Of a stretch of 64,000 bases of DNA, positions 10,412 to 19,763 are shown piece by piece. The position numbers and the translations under genes were made by a program. Location of the stretch: assembly GCF_000013345.1 (NCBI RefSeq), contig NC_007777.1, positions 744,001 to 808,000 of the forward strand, read 5' to 3'. Position 1 is the stretch's first letter. Each line of letters begins with the position of its first letter. The notes beneath the pieces were generated by a model. The model searched no databases. It was not told the origin of the DNA and saw only the letters and a program-made list of their open reading frames with translations. This DNA comes from Frankia casuarinae (GTDB taxonomy: Bacteria > Actinomycetota > Actinomycetes > Frankiales > Frankiaceae).

Positions 10412-11329
10412 ATGTCCCGTACGGGACCACTGTCCAGCAGGAGATCTCGACCGCTGCCGGAGGCGAGGGTGACCGACGCGGTGCGCCGCTCCGGCCCGGC
10501 TCGACCCGGGGATGATCCAGGCCGCCCCGGGCCGGGGGGGCGGCACCGATCCGGCGGATATTCCGGCGGATATGAGGCGCCCGATCCCCGGGCGGAACGG
10601 GCAGAGCTGCCGCCGCGCCGCGCTGGGGCGGAAGCGGACCGGCGGCGTCCGTCGTGGCCGGGCACCGCCCGCGTTGACGTCTTCCGTCCGAGCGAGGATC
10701 GTGACGAGCGCCTTCCTGCCGAGTATCGCGGGTTGCGCCGGTTCGACCGTCCCGTTCCGCCGACGCCGGCCCCGCCGGCCGCCCCGGGTCAGCCCGGATC
10801 GTCCCCACCGGAGCGGGTCGCGGGCGACGGCATCCCATCGCACGACCCGTGGCGTTCGGTGTCCTCCCCGCTGGTCGGCCTCGGGGAGCACCGGAAGCCG
10901 GCGGTCGGTGCGGAGCCTGGGCCACCCGTGGCAGGGACCATCTCCGGATCCCGGAGAACACCGGTCCCAGCTGCCTCCCCGCCGCCACTCGTCACGCCCG
11001 GCGCACCCGCCGGGCCCGGGCCTGCCGAGCCCGGCAGGCGTGGCGACGGGGGCGGGATCGGCGGCTGGCTACGGCAGGAGGCCACCTTCGCGTTGGTGCT
11101 CGCCGGGGTCACCGTCGGGCTGATGCTGGTCTTCCAGGACAGATGGCGCCGAGGAATGGTGGTCGTCGGCGTGGTCCTGGTGATGGCCGCTTTGGCCCGT
11201 CTGGTGCTGCCGGCACGGCGGATCGGCCTGCTGGCGGTGCGAGGACGGGCCTTCGATGTGAGTATTCTCCTCCTGTTTGGAGTATCTGTGATAATCCTCA
11301 CATTCGCCGTTCCCTACGTCGGCCCGTGA
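10412..11329 (+). CDS. DUF3017 membrane protein with long disordered N-terminus
   Basis: About 305 aa. The last 85 residues hold three hydrophobic segments (ATFALVLAGVTVGLMLVF, GMVVVGVVLVMAALARLVL, VSILLLFGVSVIILTFAVPYV) around RRIGLLAVRGRAFD, the pattern of DUF3017, which in actinobacteria lies downstream of purH/folD. The preceding 220 residues are Pro/Arg/Gly-rich and probably unstructured. The start is uncertain: ATG 10412 is preferred, but the frame is open from 10262. Function unknown. Confidence 0.7.
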   Translation: MSRTGPLSSRRSRPLPEARVTDAVRRSGPARPGDDPGRPGPGGRHRSGGYSGGYEAPDPRAERAELPPRRAGAEADRRRPSWPGTARVDVFRPSEDRDERLPAEYRGLRRFDRPVPPTPAPPAAPGQPGSSPPERVAGDGIPSHDPWRSVSSPLVGLGEHRKPAVGAEPGPPVAGTISGSRRTPVPAASPPPLVTPGAPAGPGPAEPGRRGDGGGIGGWLRQEATFALVLAGVTVGLMLVFQDRWRRGMVVVGVVLVMAALARLVLPARRIGLLAVRGRAFDVSILLLFGVSVIILTFAVPYVGP

Positions 11330-11403
11330 CGGCTTGTCCACCGCACTCGGCCCGTGGCCGTCGCGGGTCTTGCCGGGGTGGGTCGGGCGCGGCCCGTGAC
11401 GGG

Positions 11404-12684
11404 TTAGCGCAGGCCGGTCATGGTGCGCCGCATCGCCAGACGGGTCAGGGAACTCGTCGGGATGGTGCCGCGGCCCAGCCCGATCTCGACGAGCATGTCG
11501 TACAGCTCGGTACGGGTGCGGGCGGCCCGGACCGCCGCGTCCATCAGGGTGCGGCGCCGCCCGGCGAGACCGGCGAGCAGAGCCGTGTGCCGCAGATGCC
11601 GTCCCAGCTCCGCGTCGAGAGCGCGTCGGTAGACCCGGCCCGCGGCGGCCGGGTGCGCCGCGCGGACGGCGGCATGCCCGGCCAGCGACCCCGACAGCAC
11701 CGCGTAGTAGATGCCCTCCCCGGTCAGGGGGTTGATCAGGGAGGCCGCATCCCCGGCGAGCAGCACGGGACCGTTCGGCTGCCGGGGGCGATGGGTCGAC
11801 AGCGGCAGATGATGGGCCCGCAGCGTGGCCGGGTGCGCCGGTGTCTCGGGCAGCATGCGGGCGAGCGTGCGACGCAGGACGGTCTTGGCACTCGTTCCGT
11901 CCGTCCCGCCGGCCAGCCGGGACCGCAGCATCCCGTAGCCGATGTTCGCACGGCCGTCGCCGATCGGGAACGACCAGGCGTAGGCTGGCCAACCCTCGTC
12001 GGTCATGTGGATGAACTGTTCGGGGGGGCCGTCGCCGAAGGCGACCTCGGTATAGGCCCGCACGGCGATCGCCATTGCCCCGGGGGGGTTACCCGGCAGC
12101 CCTAGCCCGCGGCGTACCGCGGAGTTTGCGCCGTCCGCGCCGATGACGACCCGCGCCGTGAGCGAGCCGTTGACCACGACGACCGGCTCCCGTCCCCGAC
12201 CGTCCAGGCGCGGCCGGTCGGTAAACTCCAGGGACCGCACGCGCCGCCGGATCAGCTGAGCTCCACGTGCCTGGGCGGCGGCCACGAGACGGGCGTCGAA
12301 GACCTCCCTGGGTACCACGTAGTTGGCTCGGGCTGAGGGAGTGGCCACCTCGGCGCCCCCTGGGGTGCGCAGGCGCATGCGGTCCACCGGCCGGTACCCG
12401 GCGACCGCATCGGTCACGCCGAGATCACGCAGGACGTCCAGGCCGTGTGGGGCGATGCCGTCACCGCAGGTCTTGTCCCGGGGGAACTCGGCGGCGTCGG
12501 CGATGACGACGTGTGCGTCCGGGCGTTCCCGCAGGGCGCCCAGAGCCGCCGCGCTGCCGGCCGGGCCGCCCCCGACGACAAGGACGTCAATCGTACGGGA
12601 GAGCAGGTCGGCAGCCTCGTCCACGCGCACGATCGGGGTGGCGACGGTGATCGTGTCAGCATCCTTGACCGGCCCTGCCGTCAC
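11404..12684 (-). CDS. geranylgeranyl reductase family FAD-dependent oxidoreductase
   Basis: About 426 aa. The N-terminal dinucleotide fold IDVLVVGGGPAGSAAAL, followed by FPRDKTCGDGIAPHGLDVL and RVVIGADGANSAVRRGLGL, is diagnostic of the geranylgeranyl-reductase / digeranylgeranylglycerophospholipid-reductase-like flavoproteins. VLLAGDAASLINPLTGEGI is the second FAD contact. These enzymes saturate prenyl chains such as the menaquinone tail or other isoprenoids; the substrate here is not evident. I start it at GTG 12684, which gives the normal family length. The frame stays open to 12930 and would add a low-complexity extension containing three GVAPGD repeats. Convergent with the DUF3017 gene. 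Confidence 0.85.
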   Translation of the reverse strand: MTAGPVKDADTITVATPIVRVDEAADLLSRTIDVLVVGGGPAGSAAALGALRERPDAHVVIADAAEFPRDKTCGDGIAPHGLDVLRDLGVTDAVAGYRPVDRMRLRTPGGAEVATPSARANYVVPREVFDARLVAAAQARGAQLIRRRVRSLEFTDRPRLDGRGREPVVVVNGSLTARVVIGADGANSAVRRGLGLPGNPPGAMAIAVRAYTEVAFGDGPPEQFIHMTDEGWPAYAWSFPIGDGRANIGYGMLRSRLAGGTDGTSAKTVLRRTLARMLPETPAHPATLRAHHLPLSTHRPRQPNGPVLLAGDAASLINPLTGEGIYYAVLSGSLAGHAAVRAAHPAAAGRVYRRALDAELGRHLRHTALLAGLAGRRRTLMDAAVRAARTRTELYDMLVEIGLGRGTIPTSSLTRLAMRRTMTGLR

Positions 12685-12747
12685 GTATCGTGGTCCCGCG
12701 GTTCCCGCGTTGTCACGTCTCTCCGCCCGTTCCCGCGGACCTGGGCC

Positions 12748-12801
12748 GTCTCCCGGGGCCACGCCGTCCCCCGGGGCCACGCCGTCCCCCGGGGCCACGC
12801 C
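12748..12801. repeat. three 18-bp tandem repeats (GVAPGD codons)
   Basis: Three consecutive 18-bp units, differing only at one base in the first, in the region upstream of or within the possible 5' extension of the GGR-family gene. On the minus strand they read as GVAPGD repeats. The period keeps the frame open. Confidence 0.85.
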
Positions 12802-13003
12802 GGATCCTCGGGTATCCGTGGGGGGGTTCTCTCCGAGGTGCTCGTCACGCGGGGCGGGCGGGCCGGACGGGGATGTGGGGGTCTGCACGCCCGCCAGTCT
12901 CGCAGCCGGCTGCCCCCCGGGGGGACGCATGCCCCGCCTTGCCGGGCCCGCGGGGTGGAACCGGGTGCCTGGGTCGTCGGGACCGGCGGGAAAACCTCGT
13001 ACA

Positions 13004-13909
13004 GTGCGGAACGTGGACGCTCTTGGACAGGTGGCGGCGTGGCCGGTCGAGACCGTCGCGGTCGTGGTGATGGGTCGGGAGGACGAGGCGGTCGGACCGG
13101 GTGCGGGGTCCGGGTGGCCGGGCGCAGCGGTGACCCCGCGGGTCCGGGAGGTGGCGCGGACCGGACCACTCGATCATCTCTTCCGGCTGGCCTCGGTGTC
13201 GAAGCTGCTCAGCGCCTATGCGGTCCTGATCGCCGTGGAGGAGGGCGCGATCGGGCTCGACGATCCCGCCGGACCCCCCAGGTCCACCGTGGCTCATCTG
13301 CTCGCCCACACCTCCGGGCTCGCGTTCTCGGGGACCCGCGTATTGGCCCCCCCGGGTACCCGTCGCATCTACTCCAACACCGGGTTCGAGCGACTGGGGG
13401 AGGCGCTGGAGAAGGCGACCAGCATCGCCTTCGCCGACTACCTCGCCCAGGCGGTCTTCGAGCCCCTCGGGATGCACGATGCCCGGCTGACGGGATCCCC
13501 GGCCTCCGGCGTGACGGCGACGCTTGCCGACATGCGACGCTTTGCTGCCGAGCTCCTCGCCCCGACGCTGATCACCTCCGCGACGTTCGCCACGGCCATC
13601 TCGGTCGCCTTTCCCGGACTTGCCGGCGTGCTGCCGGGTTTCGGCCAGCAGACCCCCAACGACTGGGGACTCGGCTTCGAGATCCGCGGCGACAAGCACC
13701 CGCACTGGACGGGCAGCTCCAACGCGCCGTCGACCTTCGGCCACTTCGGGCAGAGCGGGACCTTCCTGTGGGTGGATCCCGTCGCCCGCCTCGCATGTGT
13801 GACTCTTTGTGATCGTGATTTTGGCGAGTGGGCCCAGCGAGTCTGGCCACCGCTGGCGGACGCGATCCTGGCGCAGGCCCCCTCGTGGTCCGCAAACCGC
13901 TTGGCGTGA
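13004..13909 (+). CDS. serine hydrolase of the beta-lactamase / class C family
   Basis: About 301 aa with the three class C motifs: Ser64-x-x-Lys67 (SVSK), Tyr123-Ser-Asn125, and a HFGQSG motif (about 247-252) replacing the KTG box, as in many serine hydrolase/esterase-type members. TVAHLLAHTSGLAF and FEPLGMHDARL are also typical. No clear signal peptide is visible, so a cytosolic esterase or peptidase is more likely than a secreted beta-lactamase. The start is GTG 13004 or 13013 (MDALGQ). The frame runs upstream but that part overlaps the divergent gene antisense. Confidence 0.83.
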   Translation: MRNVDALGQVAAWPVETVAVVVMGREDEAVGPGAGSGWPGAAVTPRVREVARTGPLDHLFRLASVSKLLSAYAVLIAVEEGAIGLDDPAGPPRSTVAHLLAHTSGLAFSGTRVLAPPGTRRIYSNTGFERLGEALEKATSIAFADYLAQAVFEPLGMHDARLTGSPASGVTATLADMRRFAAELLAPTLITSATFATAISVAFPGLAGVLPGFGQQTPNDWGLGFEIRGDKHPHWTGSSNAPSTFGHFGQSGTFLWVDPVARLACVTLCDRDFGEWAQRVWPPLADAILAQAPSWSANRLA

Positions 13910-14183
13910 CGTGCGAGAAAGGGCGGGTGCGGCGCAGCCGTCGGTGAGCATTTCCGGTCGGATGCCGGTTTTTCCCGAGGGTATTGTCAGCTTTTGGTCA
14001 TGATCTGGAATCCGCATCCCCTTCCCATGGTCCGCGCGGGACGGCCGTGGCTCATGGGCCATGATGTCGGCATGCTTCCTCGGCGAGACCGATCCCGACG
14101 GCCGGTTCTTCACCCGGCGCAGGCAGGCATGTGGATACGCAGAGTAGCGATCGTCACTGCTTTCGTCGGGGAGCCGGTCCCGC

Positions 14184-14846
14184 ATGACTGAGGGGGTGAA
14201 CGGTCATACCGTCCAGGTTGTCCCGGCCGTTGATCCCGGTGAATCGGTCGATCCGCTCGGTTCCGCGGCTCGGGTGGACATCGGGGTGGCGATCGGCATC
14301 CCCGAGCCGTACCGCACAGAGCTTCAGGACTGGCGGGAGCGACTCGGCGACCCGAACGCAGCCCTCATCGTCCCGCACGTCACCCTGCTGGGTCCGACCT
14401 CCGTCGGGTTCGTGGAGCTGCCCATGATCGAGCGCCACCTCGCGCAGACGGCGCGGACGAACTCCCCGTTCACCATCCGCCTGCGGGGATCCGGCACGTT
14501 CCGGCCGTTGTCCCCGGTCGTGTTCGTCGCCCTCGCCATGGGTATTCTCCGGTGCGAGAAACTGGCGGCGGTGGTACGGTCCGGTCCTCTCGACCGGCCG
14601 CTCAGCTTCGCCTACCATCCGCACGTCACCGTCGCGCACGATCTTGCCGAGGACGCGTTAGATCGCGCCTTTGATGCGCTCGCCGAATATCAGGCGCAGT
14701 TCGAGGTCAACGGATTCGGGCTGTACGAAAGAGGCGCCGACCTGCGCTGGCGGCAACTACGCTTCTTCCCGTTCGGTCGCCCTGAGCGTGGGCCGGAACC
14801 GGTGGGCGGCGGGGGGCGACGCGCCACACTCGGATCTCGGGAGTGA
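14184..14846 (+). CDS. 2H phosphoesterase (2'-5' RNA ligase-like)
   Basis: 220 aa. It has the two catalytic HxT motifs of the LigT/2H superfamily: HVTLLG (about residue 66) and HVTVAH (about residue 149). The spacing and the YRTELQDWRERLG start fit the 2'-5' RNA ligase family protein fold. It probably acts on a cyclic nucleotide or RNA phosphodiester; the real substrate is unknown. The stop overlaps the next start as GTGA, coupling it to the YihY-type membrane gene. Confidence 0.85.
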   Translation: MTEGVNGHTVQVVPAVDPGESVDPLGSAARVDIGVAIGIPEPYRTELQDWRERLGDPNAALIVPHVTLLGPTSVGFVELPMIERHLAQTARTNSPFTIRLRGSGTFRPLSPVVFVALAMGILRCEKLAAVVRSGPLDRPLSFAYHPHVTVAHDLAEDALDRAFDALAEYQAQFEVNGFGLYERGADLRWRQLRFFPFGRPERGPEPVGGGGRRATLGSRE

Positions 14847-16111
14847 GCGCACGTCGTCGGGGGACAGTAACGAATGTGACGGGACCTCGTCAGGCGGTAC
14901 GGGCCGGTGTCGGGACGGTTTCCGGTACCGCTGTGGCGGTACGCCGGAAACGTCCGTTTCTCGATCACCTCGTCCGGGCATATTCCCGCTACACAGCCGA
15001 TGGCGGTGATCGTCTCGCGGCGTCGGCGACCTACTTCGCGTTCCTGTCATTCTTCCCGCTGATCGCGCTGGCCTTCGCGGTCACCGGCTTCGTCGTAGAC
15101 GCGTACCCCGATGTGCAGGAGAGCCTGACCCGGCAGATCAACGACTATCTTCCGGGCCTGGCGGACAAGCTCGACGTCGCCTCGATTGGCAACGCCAAGG
15201 TCGGTGTGGGCATTATCGGTCTTGCCGGCCTCCTGCTCGCCGGACTCGCGTGGATCGACGCGCTGCGGGACGCCATCCGTCTCGTATGGCACCAGGACAT
15301 CGATGTCGGCAACATCATCACCCGGCGGCTGCGGGATGTCACGGTGCTCGCGGGACTGGGGCTGACTCTGTTGGCCTCACTCGTCGTGACCAGCCTCTCG
15401 ACCTCGGCCACCGGGTCATTCCTGAGCTGGATCGGATTGTCCGGCAGCACCGCCGCGGCCTGGGTGACCGGCCTACTGGCCCTGCTTGTCGCCCTCGCGA
15501 TCGACACCGCGGTTTTCCTCTATCTGTTCTGGCGGCTGCCGCAGCAGACCGACCGGGTGCGGACGGTCCGGGGTGCGGTGCTCGGCGCCGTCGGAGTCGA
15601 GATCCTCAAGATCGTCGGCACCTGGCTAGTCGGGCAAACCATGAGCAATCCGGTGTACGGTACGTTCGCGGTGATCGTCGGGTTGCTCATCTGGATCAAT
15701 ATTGTCATGCGATGGACGCTGTTCGTCGCGGCCTGGACCGTGACGGCGCCCTACAACTCCGACGTCTTCCCCTCCGGTTCGGCAGCCCGGCATACCGTCT
15801 CCGAGGCGGCCGACCGCGCGGCGGCGGGGAGCGCGGGCGCGGCAGGCGCGGGATCCACGGGGCCGGAGTCCTACCGGTCGAGCGGCTCGCCGAACCCGGA
15901 GGCCTCCCGCCGCCTGGTGCCCGGCTCCCAGAACGGCTCGACGCCGCTCGCGCCTGCTTCATCCGACCCGTCGTCGGCGAAGCCATCCTCGGCCGGACCG
16001 GTGCGGGTGGCGTCGGAGAGCAACCCGCGTGGCACGGTGCCCCTCCCCGCCCGGGTACGGGCATTTCTGCGCCGCCGCATACCCTCGGGGACATCCAGCA
16101 GATCGGACTGA
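14843..16111 (+). CDS. YihY/virulence factor BrkB family membrane protein
   Basis: 422 aa. The core (about 35-310) has the YihY features: GDRLAASATYFAFLSFFPLIALAF, a GLAWIDALRDAIRLVWH segment and at least five to six membrane helices. The final 100 residues are a polar Ser/Pro/Gly-rich tail. Despite the old name (ribonuclease BN-like) members are integral membrane proteins of unknown transport or envelope function. It starts with GTG inside the stop of the preceding gene. Its last 241 bp overlap the end of the convergent D,D-carboxypeptidase. Confidence 0.88.
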   Translation: MSARRRGTVTNVTGPRQAVRAGVGTVSGTAVAVRRKRPFLDHLVRAYSRYTADGGDRLAASATYFAFLSFFPLIALAFAVTGFVVDAYPDVQESLTRQINDYLPGLADKLDVASIGNAKVGVGIIGLAGLLLAGLAWIDALRDAIRLVWHQDIDVGNIITRRLRDVTVLAGLGLTLLASLVVTSLSTSATGSFLSWIGLSGSTAAAWVTGLLALLVALAIDTAVFLYLFWRLPQQTDRVRTVRGAVLGAVGVEILKIVGTWLVGQTMSNPVYGTFAVIVGLLIWINIVMRWTLFVAAWTVTAPYNSDVFPSGSAARHTVSEAADRAAAGSAGAAGAGSTGPESYRSSGSPNPEASRRLVPGSQNGSTPLAPASSDPSSAKPSSAGPVRVASESNPRGTVPLPARVRAFLRRRIPSGTSSRSD

Positions 16112-17526
16112 TCAGGTCCGGCAGCCGGCCTCAGCGTTACGGACACGTGTCCGTAACGCGGTGCGGGCGGCCGACCCGACGGGCGCTCGACGTCCCGGAG
16201 GCCCGCCGCCGCGTGCCGCCGCCGGCGCTGGCGTCGGCGTACCCGGGCGGCCCGATGGGTGAGTGCGGTGAGCAGGCATGCTACGACGGTGCAGCCGATC
16301 GCGATCCAGGTTATCGGGCCGATGTCGCTGCCAGGATCGCCCGCGCGGGCGACTCCGTGCCGCGAGGAGGAAGAGGAGGATGTTGCCGTGCCGGCGGTCG
16401 GCGCGACCCCTGGACCCGCCGGGCTGATGGAGGGCCGGTCTCCCGCGGGCCCGCTCGACGCCGCCGCCGTCGCCCCGGGGTTCGCGAGATACCCGACCGG
16501 GGTGACCGTGTCGGCGTGCGCGAAGCCCCAGTCGAGCAGCGCGCGCGCGTCCTTGCCGTAGGCGGGAGCCGTCCGCAGCAGGGCGACGATGAGGGTGTGG
16601 CCGCCGCGGGTGGCCGCGCCGACGAACGTCGCGCCGGCCGCGATGGTGTAGCCGTTCTTCACCCCGATAGTCCCCTCGTAGGAACGCAGCAGGGCGTTGT
16701 GGTTCTGGATCTCGAAGCGGGTGCTCCCCCGGCCGGCGAGCGAGGCGCGCGGGATCGTCAGGTAGCCGCGCACCGTCGGGTTGTCCAACGCCGCCCGACC
16801 GAGCACGGCTAGGTCGTGCACACTGGTGACCTGGCCGGGACTGTCCAGTCCGGTCGGGTCACCGGCGACGGTGTCCGTTGCGCCGAGTGACCTGGCTAGA
16901 GCGTTCATCCGCTGCAGCACGGCGGGAGTTCCCCCGCTCGCCTGGACCAGGGCCATGGTCGCGTCGTTTCCGCTGGAGATCAGCATGGCGGTCGCCAGGT
17001 CACGGACGGTGTATCCGACCCCCGGCACGAGACCGACCTTCGTGCCGTCCACCCGAGGGGCGTTCTCGTCGACCGTCACGACCCGGTCCGGCGGCAGGCC
17101 GGGCAGCACGGTCAGCGCGGTCAGGATTTTCATCGTGCTGGCCGGGAGATCCTGGGCGTGTGGGCGGTAGGCGGCGAGGATGGCGCCGCTTCCCGCGTCC
17201 GCGACAAGCCACTCGGCGGCCGTGAGACCGGCCGGGGGAGCGGAGTCGGAAGCGGCGGTGGGTGCCGGTGCGGCGAGCGGGACGGTGGGCGGGACCGCGG
17301 GTGGGGCGCTGGCCGCAGCCGGCGGCCCGAGGCCGGCCGCGGGGGACGCGGCGGTACCCAGGCCGCTCGTGGGACCGGGAGTGGGTGCGGGGACGGCCGC
17401 GGTCGCTGGAACGATCTTCAGGAACGGGGTGAGGATTGCTCCGAGGACCGCCACGGCCACCAGCGCCCGCCCGAGGCTTCCGCGGAGGCGACGCGGGTCA
17501 TGCCGGGGCGGACAGGGGACACGCAC
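15871..17526 (-). CDS. D-alanyl-D-alanine carboxypeptidase (PBP5/peptidase S11) with C-terminal anchor
   Basis: 551 aa. It trims or rearranges peptidoglycan stem peptides outside the membrane. A signal-type hydrophobic segment (ALVAVAVLGAILTPFL) precedes a Pro/Ala-rich linker. The catalytic domain has S130-T-M-K133, S185-G-N187 and K290-N-G292 (KTG in most homologues, here KNG). After the domain, one transmembrane helix (WIAIGCTVVACLLTAL, about 405-425) is followed by a very basic cytosolic tail. The last 80 codons overlap the YihY gene on the other strand and contain a perfect 26-bp palindrome, so the real C-terminus may be shorter in practice. Related genomes keep this gene next to SCO4848-type and YihY-type genes. 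Confidence 0.88.
   Translation of the reverse strand: MRVPCPPRHDPRRLRGSLGRALVAVAVLGAILTPFLKIVPATAAVPAPTPGPTSGLGTAASPAAGLGPPAAASAPPAVPPTVPLAAPAPTAASDSAPPAGLTAAEWLVADAGSGAILAAYRPHAQDLPASTMKILTALTVLPGLPPDRVVTVDENAPRVDGTKVGLVPGVGYTVRDLATAMLISSGNDATMALVQASGGTPAVLQRMNALARSLGATDTVAGDPTGLDSPGQVTSVHDLAVLGRAALDNPTVRGYLTIPRASLAGRGSTRFEIQNHNALLRSYEGTIGVKNGYTIAAGATFVGAATRGGHTLIVALLRTAPAYGKDARALLDWGFAHADTVTPVGYLANPGATAAASSGPAGDRPSISPAGPGVAPTAGTATSSSSSSRHGVARAGDPGSDIGPITWIAIGCTVVACLLTALTHRAARVRRRQRRRRHAAAGLRDVERPSGRPPAPRYGHVSVTLRPAAGPDQSDLLDVPEGMRRRRNARTRAGRGTVPRGLLSDATRTGPAEDGFADDGSDEAGASGVEPFWEPGTRRREASGFGEPLDR
16134..16159. terminator. perfect 26-bp palindrome, probable bidirectional terminator or binding site
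   Basis: All 26 bases are self-complementary about the centre (acgt). It starts 22 nt after the stop of the YihY gene and lies inside the 3' part of the convergent carboxypeptidase frame. It could form a stem of 11 bp with a 4-nt loop on either strand. No T-tract. A protein-binding palindrome is the alternative. Confidence 0.6.
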
Positions 17527-17568
17527 CTGCCGAACGCTACTGGGTTGACCCGTTCCGCAGAAGGGTGG

Positions 17569-18615
17569 TTACGACCCGTGTCGCGAGTGGACGTTTCCTG
17601 GGTAGGAATCCACTGGTTGCGGCTTTCCCAATGAATGCCAGGAGGAGCCCGTATGGGCAGAGAGACTATGGTGCCCGTGCGTTGTAACTCCTCTGTTCTT
17701 GAGGTGCGTCGTCGCGCCGGCCTCCCGGGTGGGGTCGTCGAGCGTGGTCTTCGGGGTGGGACCGGTGGCGATGGTCGGCGTCGTTTTCCTGTCGGGACCG
17801 CCGTTTTCGCGGTTCCCGGTGCGGGTGGCATACCCGGCGTCCGTGGAGTGAGGGGGGATGCCGGTCGTGCTCACACCCGTGGTGTTCCTGCGCTTGTGGT
17901 GCTTGGGCCGCCGGGGGCGTTCCGGGTTCCCGATGTTCGGCTTGCCCGTGGCGGGTGGGCCCTCGGTCTCGGGGTCGCTCGTTTCCCGGGGGGCACCACC
18001 GGGGGTGGGCGTCGGCCCGCCGTGCCGTGACGGCGATCGTGCGGCGGTCGGCTCCCGTTCATCCGACGCCGTCTGGGGCGGAACGCGAACCGCGTCCCGC
18101 ACCAGACTCTCGATGTCGCCGCGAAGAGATTCGAGTTGGCCGGCCAGCTCGCCGCGCATGTACTGCCGGGTCGCCGCATCGCTCTGGGCAAGCCGGAGCG
18201 CGGCGATCTCACGCGCGAGAAACTCGGTGTCTTCCCGCATACGTACAGCGACCGCCCGATCCTCGGCCAGCGAGGCACGGTCACGGTCGTCCTGTCGGTT
18301 CTGGGCGAGCAGGATCAACGGTGCCGCGTAGGCGGCCTGGGTCGAGAAGGCCAGGTTCAGCAGGATGAAAGGGTAGGGATCCCACCGCAGCAGCGGTAGC
18401 GCGATGTTCAAGGCTATCCAGACGATCACGATACAGGTCTGAATGGCGAGGTAGCGCCCGGTTCCCAGGAAACGGGCGATGGCCTCCGCGAAGCGACTGA
18501 CCGATTCCCGGTCCATGCCCCGGGGGATCAGTGTGACCCGGCCGGAGGCGGGCAGGTCGAGACGCTCGGTGCAGGCACGACGACGTCCCGCGGTCCGCGA
18601 TGTTGAGATGCTCAT
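17569..18615 (-). CDS. DUF1003 membrane protein
   Basis: About 348 aa. The DUF1003 core lies at about residues 45-150: FLGTGRYLAIQTCIVIVWI, then YPFILLNLAFSTQAAYAAPLILLAQNRQ, followed by a coiled-coil-like charged stretch. Two membrane helices; the family is sometimes called CrcB-like/cyclic nucleotide-binding associated, but its function is not established. I chose ATG 18615 (MSISTSRTAG) because gagggggacc lies 8 nt before it. The last 150 residues are a Thr/Pro/Gly/His-rich tail with weaker codon bias near the end, so the tail may be a non-conserved extension. It lies 42 bp upstream of the carboxypeptidase gene's start on the opposite side and reads away from it. Confidence 0.78.
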   Translation of the reverse strand: MSISTSRTAGRRRACTERLDLPASGRVTLIPRGMDRESVSRFAEAIARFLGTGRYLAIQTCIVIVWIALNIALPLLRWDPYPFILLNLAFSTQAAYAAPLILLAQNRQDDRDRASLAEDRAVAVRMREDTEFLAREIAALRLAQSDAATRQYMRGELAGQLESLRGDIESLVRDAVRVPPQTASDEREPTAARSPSRHGGPTPTPGGAPRETSDPETEGPPATGKPNIGNPERPRRPKHHKRRNTTGVSTTGIPPHSTDAGYATRTGNRENGGPDRKTTPTIATGPTPKTTLDDPTREAGATTHLKNRGVTTHGHHSLSAHTGSSWHSLGKPQPVDSYPGNVHSRHGS

Positions 18616-19202
18616 GGAAGGTCCCCCTCCGCGCGCCCCAGCCACTGCCGGACAGCTGCGAGCGCGCATTCCTCGAGCAGGCCGCGGGCGGCATCGCCAC
18701 GGCGACCTCTGGTCGATACGACTTCGATCGACCGCACCTGCTTGTGCACTGCTCGCGGCCCACGCGACTGCCGACCCGGACGGATCAGGGAAGCGCGGCC
18801 GGGACAGGATGGCTCCGTGCTACCGGCATGAACCGGTCGGGCCGGGAGAGCGGTGACCGTCGTCTCCGAGGCGGAGACGACGTCGCCGACGGCACGGCCG
18901 CACCGGACAGGAGGGCCGTGCGTCCGAACAGGCCGGACTTCCGAACAGTGCCCCGGGCGTCGTCTACCCGGGTTCCGTGGACGCGGGCCGGGCGCGACGG
19001 TGCGCGCTCATCGGCCCGGGATTCAGTGCTGGCTGACGTCCACGAGCAGGAAGCGGCCTTTACTGGAGCACCCGCCAGGACTCACAGCGGCCACCTCCTC
19101 GTGTTGGTCCTCCGTAGAGGATTTTTCGGGGGCTTGTCAAGGATAACCGCCGGAGCTGTTCCCCAACCCACCGGGGCACCCGTGATACCGGTCGCGGTGA
19201 CG
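18616..19202. other. intergenic region with a strong hairpin
   Basis: About 590 bp between the DUF1003 start and the GNAT stop. No gene is supported. It contains the promoter of the DUF1003 gene, the hairpin at 18858-18882 listed separately, and an A/T-richer stretch near 19115-19145. Confidence 0.4.
18858..18882. terminator. 11-bp perfect hairpin
   Basis: 18858-18868 pairs perfectly with 18872-18882 around a 3-nt loop. It is about 320 bp beyond the GNAT stop on the minus strand, so it could end a long 3' UTR or act as a different structured site. Confidence 0.45.
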
Positions 19203-19763
19203 TCACCCGAAGCGGGGACTGTCAGCGGGCGGCGGGGGCCGGGCGGGATACAGCGGCAGCAGCATCGGAACGAAGACCTTGACGGTCGGATCGTCGGTGA
19301 CGGGTTTCGGCCCGCCCAGGACGAGGAATCCGTGGCGGGCGTAGAGGCGCCGCGCCGGACGGTTCCCGGGGACCACCCAGAGCTTCACCGCCTCCGCGCC
19401 CGCCTGGCGGGCCCAGTCGATCGCGGTGGCCAGGAGGGTGTCGGCGGCTCCGGTGCCCCGCGCCTCGGGAGCGACCCACATGGCGCCGAGTTCCCGTAAC
19501 CAGGGACGGCCCACCGGGGTGAAGCCCTGCACCATCCCGGCGGCCTCGCCAGCCACGGCGACGATGGCCACCAGATCGGCGGACGAGTAGGCCCCGGCGC
19601 GGGCGCGGGCGTCCCACTCCTCGGCGGGCAGCGCGCTCGCCTCGGCCAGGGTCTGCCAGAACGCCGAAGGAGCATCGGTGAGCGCGGCAAGACGCAGCCT
19701 TCGCAACAGCATTCCTTCGTCTGGTCCGATCCGGCGCCCCCGGATGTCGTCGGCCCCCACCAC
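19203..19763 (-). CDS. GNAT family N-acetyltransferase
   Basis: About 186 aa. The acetyl-CoA site is seen in MWVAPEARGTGAADTLLATAI (about 110-130), followed by AVKLWVVPGNRPARRLYARHGF, the usual beta5-alpha4 signature, and RRLRLAALTDAPSAFWQT at the N-terminus. The acceptor substrate is not predictable. It begins with tandem GTG codons (19763 and 19760) after a gggaggga site; the spacing slightly favours the second. The frame runs on upstream but without any domain. Confidence 0.88.
   Translation of the reverse strand: MVGADDIRGRRIGPDEGMLLRRLRLAALTDAPSAFWQTLAEASALPAEEWDARARAGAYSSADLVAIVAVAGEAAGMVQGFTPVGRPWLRELGAMWVAPEARGTGAADTLLATAIDWARQAGAEAVKLWVVPGNRPARRLYARHGFLVLGGPKPVTDDPTVKVFVPMLLPLYPARPPPPADSPRFG

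Noticed and set aside
18600-19499. 299-residue plus-strand frame between DUF1003 and GNAT
   Set aside because: No ribosome binding site or domain; overlaps the GNAT gene antisense.
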